Notes under the pieces: model-generated
Databases searched by the model: none
Told to the model about the DNA's origin: nothing
The model's input: the letters and a program-made list of their open reading frames with translations, nothing else
DNA from: Paraburkholderia aromaticivorans
GTDB lineage: Bacteria > Pseudomonadota > Gammaproteobacteria > Burkholderiales > Burkholderiaceae
Assembly (NCBI RefSeq): GCF_002278075.1
Contig: NZ_CP022989.1
Location: forward strand, 620,001-684,000
Direction: 5' to 3'
Length of the DNA stretch: 64,000 nt
Shown here: positions 61,609 through 64,000 of the stretch, in pieces
Layout of the letters: each line of letters starts with the position of its first letter
Numbering within the stretch: position 1 is the first letter of the stretch
Position numbers and translations under genes: made by a program

Positions 61609-63177
61609 TCAGGACGCGTTGCCGTGCGGTGGGAAAGCTTGCGCAAGGGCAGCGGCGACGCGCGCCAGCAAGTCATCCCAATCGGCGCGGCGCGTTTGCG
61701 TGAAAAGGCGCAATCCGGGATACCACGGACTGTCGTCCCGACCATACAACCAGCGCCAGCAACCGGCGAAACGGTTGAGCAGCCAGACCGGTTTGCCCAT
61801 CGCCGCGGCAAGATGCGCGACCGAGGTATCGACGGAAATCACCAGGTCGAGGTTGTCGATCAAGGCCGCGGTATCCGCGAAGTCGGCGATGTCGTCGGTC
61901 CAGTCGATGAGCTGCGCGCGGGCGGCGGCGTTGGGAAGCTTGGCCGGATCGTCGGTCTTTTGCAGACTGACCCAGCGCACGTGAGGCAGCGCCAGCAGCG
62001 GTGCGACTTGCGCGGCGGTGAGGCTGCGCAAACGGTCCACGGCGATGCCCGAATGGCCGCCCGCCCACACCAGCCCGACACGCGGCTGGTGTGGGGCCGG
62101 CAGCGCTTCGAGCCGCGCGCGCCAGACGGCGGCGAGCCCGGCGTCGGCATGCAGGTAAGGCAGTGCGGCAGGGATCGTCGCTACTTGCGTGGCGAACGCC
62201 GCGGGCAGCGACATCAGCGGAATATAGCGGTGCCACGCGGACAGATCGGCGGGGACGGCGTCGAGCAACACGAGGCCCGGCCAGCGTGAACACAACGACT
62301 GCTCATAGAGGCGCCGCAAGGCCGGCGGGCACACATAGCCCACCTGAGCACAGTGTGCGAGCGCGAGCGGCAGATACCGCACGAACTGCAGGCTATCGCC
62401 GAAACCTTGCTCGTGAAGCACGAGAAGGTTTTGCGCCGATCTGTGCGCTTCCCGCGCGTCTTGGATTAGACGCACGCCCTGGTCCGGCCAGCGCGGCAGC
62501 GGCACTTCCACCGGCGCGGGAACGGGCCGGCCGTCCGCCAGCTTGAAACTGACCCAGCGATCCTCGAAATACGGCCACGCCTCGTCGTAGCGGCCGGTCG
62601 CGAGTAATGCCATGGCCAGGTTGTTGCGCGCGACGAGGTTGGCGGGCGCCAGCTCGATAGCGCGCCGGTAGTGAAGCTCGGCCTCCTCCATTGCGCCGAG
62701 GTCCGCACAGACGCGACCGAGATTGTTGTGCGCCGCCGAGTTGCCCGGCTCGAGTTCGAGCGTGCGCCGATAGCCGAGCGCGGCGTCCTCGATATGGCCG
62801 AGATGGTGCAGTGTCAACGCGAGGTTGTAGTGGAACGCTGTGAAGTCGGGCTGGATTGCCAATCCCTGCCGAATACTCCGCACGGCGCCCGCGAAGTCGC
62901 CGAGCTTGAGGTGAATCGCGTACAGCGTGTTGTACAGGATCGGCTCCGGCCGAATCCGGATCGCGCGTTCGAGCCAGCGCAGCGCGTCGTGCGAGTTGCC
63001 GGACGCCAGCGCGAGCAGGCCTTGCAAGTGGATGGCGCCGACATGCTCCGCGTCCTCGGCGAGGATTTTCCCGGCGAGCCTGCGCACCACGTCATGGTGG
63101 CCGGCTTGATAGGCCTGCACGGCCTCGTCATGCAGACTTGAATGGTCGACAACCTGCGAGGAAGGGAAAGTGGACAT
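61609..63177 (-). CDS. TPR-repeat protein with glycosyltransferase-like C-domain
   Basis: A 522-residue cytoplasmic protein. The N-terminal half has about six tetratricopeptide repeats (VGAIHLQGLLALASGNSHDA, FTAFHYNLALTLHHLGHIED, SAAHNNLGRVCADLGAMEEA and ARNNLAMALLATGRYDEAWP). The C-terminal half resembles heptosyltransferase/GT9-like domains found with TPRs: LLVLHEQGFGDSLQFVRY, PRVGLVWAGGHSG and DLVISVDTSVAHLAAAMGKP. Such proteins are common in Burkholderia, and the acceptor is unknown. The ATG at 63177 or an ATG 11 codons upstream could be the start. It is not in an operon. Confidence 0.85.
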   Translation of the reverse strand: MSTFPSSQVVDHSSLHDEAVQAYQAGHHDVVRRLAGKILAEDAEHVGAIHLQGLLALASGNSHDALRWLERAIRIRPEPILYNTLYAIHLKLGDFAGAVRSIRQGLAIQPDFTAFHYNLALTLHHLGHIEDAALGYRRTLELEPGNSAAHNNLGRVCADLGAMEEAELHYRRAIELAPANLVARNNLAMALLATGRYDEAWPYFEDRWVSFKLADGRPVPAPVEVPLPRWPDQGVRLIQDAREAHRSAQNLLVLHEQGFGDSLQFVRYLPLALAHCAQVGYVCPPALRRLYEQSLCSRWPGLVLLDAVPADLSAWHRYIPLMSLPAAFATQVATIPAALPYLHADAGLAAVWRARLEALPAPHQPRVGLVWAGGHSGIAVDRLRSLTAAQVAPLLALPHVRWVSLQKTDDPAKLPNAAARAQLIDWTDDIADFADTAALIDNLDLVISVDTSVAHLAAAMGKPVWLLNRFAGCWRWLYGRDDSPWYPGLRLFTQTRRADWDDLLARVAAALAQAFPPHGNAS

Positions 63178-63503
63178 GGTTGGCGAATGCGGATCCGAAT
63201 GCGTATCCATTGCGCGGCCGATCCGCTTGCCGTGAGCGCGCAGTCGAAACGGCCGCGAGGCTTGATAAGGGAAGGCGCTTGAGTGGCGCCTGCAATTCGC
63301 CGGACCACTCGATGCTGGACCACTTGATCTATGGCGAGCGCAGATTATGTTCGCCAGGGCGGCGGCCCGTCTCTAGGACCGTTCCGAAACGTGGCGTGGC
63401 GTGCGATGCGTCGGCGAGGCGCAGGACGCACGACGCTCAAGCATTGCACCTGACGCTGGCGCGCGCGTGGCGGGCGCCAGCCGGTCAGCGCGTTACCGCG
63501 AAG
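63178..63503. other. 326-base gap between TPR and cardiolipin synthase genes
   Basis: No gene is supported. GGACCACTCGAT (63302-63313) and GGACCACTTGAT (63317-63328) form an imperfect 12-base direct repeat with a 15-base period. No terminator for the cardiolipin synthase gene was recognised. Confidence 0.45.
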
Positions 63504-64000
63504 TCAATCGTAGCCCCCGACCGTCAGCAGCTTCATCACAGCCCGGTAGGTCGTATAAGCGAGCCAGTTGAGCACGCGCTCACCGGCCGGCCGCGCGTGG
63601 TAGCGCGCCTCGTCGATGCGGCGCGAGTCCTTGAAGGCGACGAGGATCGCTTCGCGCAGCGCGTCGATCGACGGATCGTTCACCAGGACCACGTTGGCTT
63701 CGTTGTTGAGCATCAGGCTCAGTGCGTCGAGGTTCGACGAGCCGACCGTCCCCCAGTTCGAATCCACTACCGCGACCTTGCCGTGCAGCAGCGTTTTCTC
63801 GTACTCCGCGATCTGCACACCGGCCTTGAGCAACGAGCGATACAGAAACGGCACCGCATAATCGAGCGCCTTGAATTCCTTGCGCCCGATAATCAGCTTG
63901 ACCACTACGCCGCGGTGCGCGGCGAACACCAGCGCCCGCCGCAGCTTGCGCCCCGGCATGAAGTACGGATTGGCGAGCAGCACTTCATTGCGCGCCTGGC
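63504..64000 (-). CDS. cls: Cardiolipin synthase (ClsB-like), C-terminal part
   Basis: The frame is open to the window end, so the start and the first HKD motif are missing. The 165 visible residues show LLANPYFMPGRKLRRAL, VVVKLIIGRKEFKALDYAV and the second phospholipase-D motif LHGKVAVVDSNWGTVGSSNL (H-x-K-x4-D with GSxN), which forms half of the active site. Membrane-bound ClsB-type enzymes make cardiolipin from phosphatidylglycerol and other phospholipids. The subtype (ClsB rather than ClsA) is judged from ANPYFMPGRKL and is less certain than the family. Confidence 0.9.
   Translation of the reverse strand, partial: QARNEVLLANPYFMPGRKLRRALVFAAHRGVVVKLIIGRKEFKALDYAVPFLYRSLLKAGVQIAEYEKTLLHGKVAVVDSNWGTVGSSNLDALSLMLNNEANVVLVNDPSIDALREAILVAFKDSRRIDEARYHARPAGERVLNWLAYTTYRAVMKLLTVGGYD

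Overview
The window is GC-rich chromosomal DNA from a betaproteobacterium of the Burkholderia/Paraburkholderia type. This rests on the protein sequences and on gene order: tgt-yajC-secD-secF, lptD-surA-pdxA-rsmA, glyQ-glyS-gmhB-plsC, a split pqiA operon and a three-gene proton-translocating transhydrogenase. No rRNA, tRNA, CRISPR array, intact insertion sequence or prophage was seen. Most of the window is housekeeping or metabolic backbone. The clear exception is an AT-richer island at about 24.0-27.3 kb.

Layout: 0-4.5 kb holds the 3' part of tgt and the yajC-secD-secF translocase genes, closed by a strong terminator. From 4.6 to 7.9 kb on the minus strand come an MHS-type transporter and a cytochrome b561-yceI-yceI operon. 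From 8.35 to 14.3 kb lies a five-gene overlapping operon: pqiA, pqiA, pqiB, pqiC and a membrane protein of the so-called site-specific recombinase (Gcr) family. A THUMP rRNA methyltransferase, a glyoxalase-fold protein with a WYL regulator, pntAA-pntAB-pntB, nudJ, mnmA and a membrane-tethered glutamate-synthase-like FMN protein follow, up to 24 kb.

The island at 24.0-27.3 kb carries an exported RHS/YD-repeat gene broken by one in-frame TGA, with a Cys-rich C-terminus and a 79-residue neighbour downstream. This is the most accessory-looking part of the window.

From 27.4 to 32.8 kb: glyQS, gmhB, plsC and a YgjP-type metallopeptidase. From 32.9 to 36.2 kb: an NTF2-like protein, gloA, a porin and an EamA permease. 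From 36.3 to 44.1 kb: the outer-membrane biogenesis cluster lptD-surA-pdxA-rsmA, divergent from the amgK-murU cell-wall recycling pair. From 44.2 to 49.2 kb: an Atm1-type ABC exporter, an acyl-CoA thioesterase, a DUF4148-like small exported protein, and a divergent LysR/GST pair. From 49.2 to 54.0 kb: a PAS/LOV-like-GGDEF-EAL protein, and a nitrate-reductase-associated protein divergent from fdhD. From 54.0 to 61.3 kb: a beta-oxidation cluster (acyl-CoA dehydrogenase, FadN-type bifunctional enzyme, thiolase, enoyl-CoA hydratase) headed by a TetR regulator whose promoter carries a perfect palindrome. The window ends with a TPR/glycosyltransferase-like protein and the 3' part of a cardiolipin synthase gene.

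Several functional blocks concern the envelope: Sec translocation, LPS and porin assembly, Pqi lipid transport, phospholipid synthesis and murein recycling. Short tandem repeats occur at four places: the secD 3' end, upstream of nudJ, the gap beside the NTF2-like gene, and after murU.
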